Part shown: positions 63,220 to 64,000 of the stretch, in pieces
Layout of the letters: each line of letters starts with the position of its first letter
How positions within the stretch are numbered: the first letter of the stretch is position 1
Assembly (NCBI RefSeq): GCF_002563695.1
Contig: NZ_PDJI01000004.1
Location: 3,906,001 to 3,970,000 of the forward strand
Length of the DNA stretch: 64,000 nucleotides
Direction of reading: 5' to 3'
From: Georgenia soli
Lineage (GTDB): Bacteria; Actinomycetota; Actinomycetes; Actinomycetales; Actinomycetaceae
Program-made: the position numbers and the translations under genes
Notes under the pieces: model-generated
What the model was told of the DNA's origin: nothing
Databases searched by the model: none
Seen by the model: only the letters and a program-made list of their open reading frames with translations

Positions 63220-64000
63220 TCGACGTCGGCCTCGTCGCGGGAGGCGAGCCCGGCCACGGCCACGTCGCCGTTGTCGTCGTGCAGCGTCGCGACCAGGCGG
63301 GACATCAGCGTGACGGCGTCGAGCACAGGGCCGCCGAACATCCCGGAGTGGACGGCGTGCCCGAGCACCCGCACCTCGACCTCACAGTCGACGAGGCCCC
63401 GCAGCGACGTGGTCAGGGCGGGCACGCCCACCTTCCAGTTGCTGGAGTCCGCGACGACGATGACGTCCGCCTCCAGGCGGTCGCGGTAGGCCTGCAGGAA
63501 CGGGGTGAAGGTCGGGGAGCCGATCTCCTCCTCACCCTCGACGAAGACGGTCACGCCCACGGCGAGCTCGTCGCCGAGGACCCGCAGGGCCCCGACGTGC
63601 GCCATGATCCCGGCCTTGTCGTCCGCCGCGCCGCGGCCGTAGAGCCGCTCGCCCCGCTGCGTCGGCTCGAACGGGTCCGAGGTCCAGCCGGCGGGGTCGC
63701 CCGGGGGCTGGACGTCGTGGTGCGCGTAGAGGAGGACGGTGGGTGCGCCGTCGGGACCCGGCCGGTGGGCGACGACGGCGGGACGTCCCTTCCCGCCGTC
63801 GGGCAGCTCCACCTCCAGGACGTCGACCTGCGGCATGCCGGCGTCGCGCAGCAGGGCGGCGACCGCCTCCGCGCTGGCACGCACGTGCGCCTGGTCGAAG
63901 GCCGGCGAGGAGACGCTGGGGATGCGCACGAGGTCCTCGAGGTCGGAACGGACGCGGCCGAAGGCCTCGTGGGTGCGGCGGGCGAGTTCGTCGACGGTGG
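62318..64000. repeat. Large fold-back inverted repeat
   Basis: 62318-63008 and 63310-64000 are perfect inverted copies (691 bp in the window, running past its right edge). Similarity continues inward to 63102 / 63220 with single-base indels, leaving a unique centre of about 117 bases. Confidence 0.92.
63111..64000 (-). pseudogene. Mirrored copy of the M20 dipeptidase gene, truncated and frameshifted
   Basis: Same protein as the + strand copy, entering from the right edge (start codon expected at 64004). It reads further into the gene than the left copy (VTLMSRLVATLHDDNGDVAVAGLASRDEADVDYPEDQFRSD), then shifts frame near 63190 and again near 63135. The pieces GYRLAGTGPFAARMWT and KPAFSVI in different frames show the true M20 sequence continuing to the fold point. 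Probably the same locus read from the other strand and not a second gene. Confidence 0.7.

Overview
The window is very GC-rich, densely coded chromosomal DNA from an actinobacterium. The marker families (DUF3145, DUF3052, DUF4191 and DUF3043 proteins, a FasR-like regulator next to fabD, glnA2-glnE, a bifunctional lpdA-sucB locus and a homodimeric aceE) fit Micrococcales, roughly the Cellulomonas/Georgenia neighbourhood; this placement is inferred from gene content and order. No prophage, insertion sequence, CRISPR array or conjugative gene was seen. Many genes are leaderless: a TAnnnT -10 box lies 6-8 bases before the start codon.

Layout. 1-4.8 kb: a maltose-type ABC importer (end of malE, malF, malG) beside a GH13-like protein whose catalytic residues are gone. 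4.9-9.7 kb: dgt, dnaG, a STAS protein, tRNA-Asn and a CAU tRNA. 9.8-14.1 kb: corA, a two-subunit fluoride channel (crcB-DUF190-crcB), an SGNH lipoprotein, def and a DUF3145 gene. 14.1-17.4 kb: a response regulator and a histidine kinase fused to a polytopic DUF4173-type domain. 17.6-22.6 kb: the fatty acid synthesis operon fabD-fabH-acpP-fabF with a FasR-type regulator upstream. 23.4-23.7 kb: a non-coding 19-base repeat array and a long palindrome. 23.7-32.6 kb: aceE, a DUF3052 gene, a peroxiredoxin, tRNA-Val, nif3-like, a zinc-ribbon relative, a GNAT gene, yaaA, rnpB and small membrane proteins. 32.7-36.3 kb: an MBL hydrolase, ppgK, map and panB. 36.5-47.5 kb: nitrogen assimilation (glnA2, glnE, glnA1 behind two GlnR-type boxes) interleaved with phoX and an amino acid ABC importer preceded by an ARG-box-like palindrome. 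47.6-58 kb: RDD and DUF4191 genes, a marR/MMPL pair, an atypical kinase, a TIGR01777 epimerase, and sucB and lpdA. 58-64 kb: leucyl aminopeptidase, two small membrane proteins, pyrD, a DUF3043 gene and an M20 peptidase that is mirrored on itself to the end of the window.

How it fits together. The 35-58 kb part follows the mycobacterial order dlaT / TIGR01777 / lipB / lipA / DUF4191 / RDD / glnA1 / glnE / glnA2 / panB, but lipB-lipA are missing and a marR-MMPL-kinase block sits in their place. AceE, SucB (two lipoyl domains) and LpdA together supply a pyruvate/2-oxoglutarate dehydrogenase core, and the acetyl-CoA made feeds the fab operon. GlnE modifies GlnA1, and GlnR boxes place glnA1 under nitrogen control. 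The last 1.7 kb is a fold-back inverted repeat with single-base indels near its centre, which looks more like an assembly or amplification artefact than a real gene duplication.
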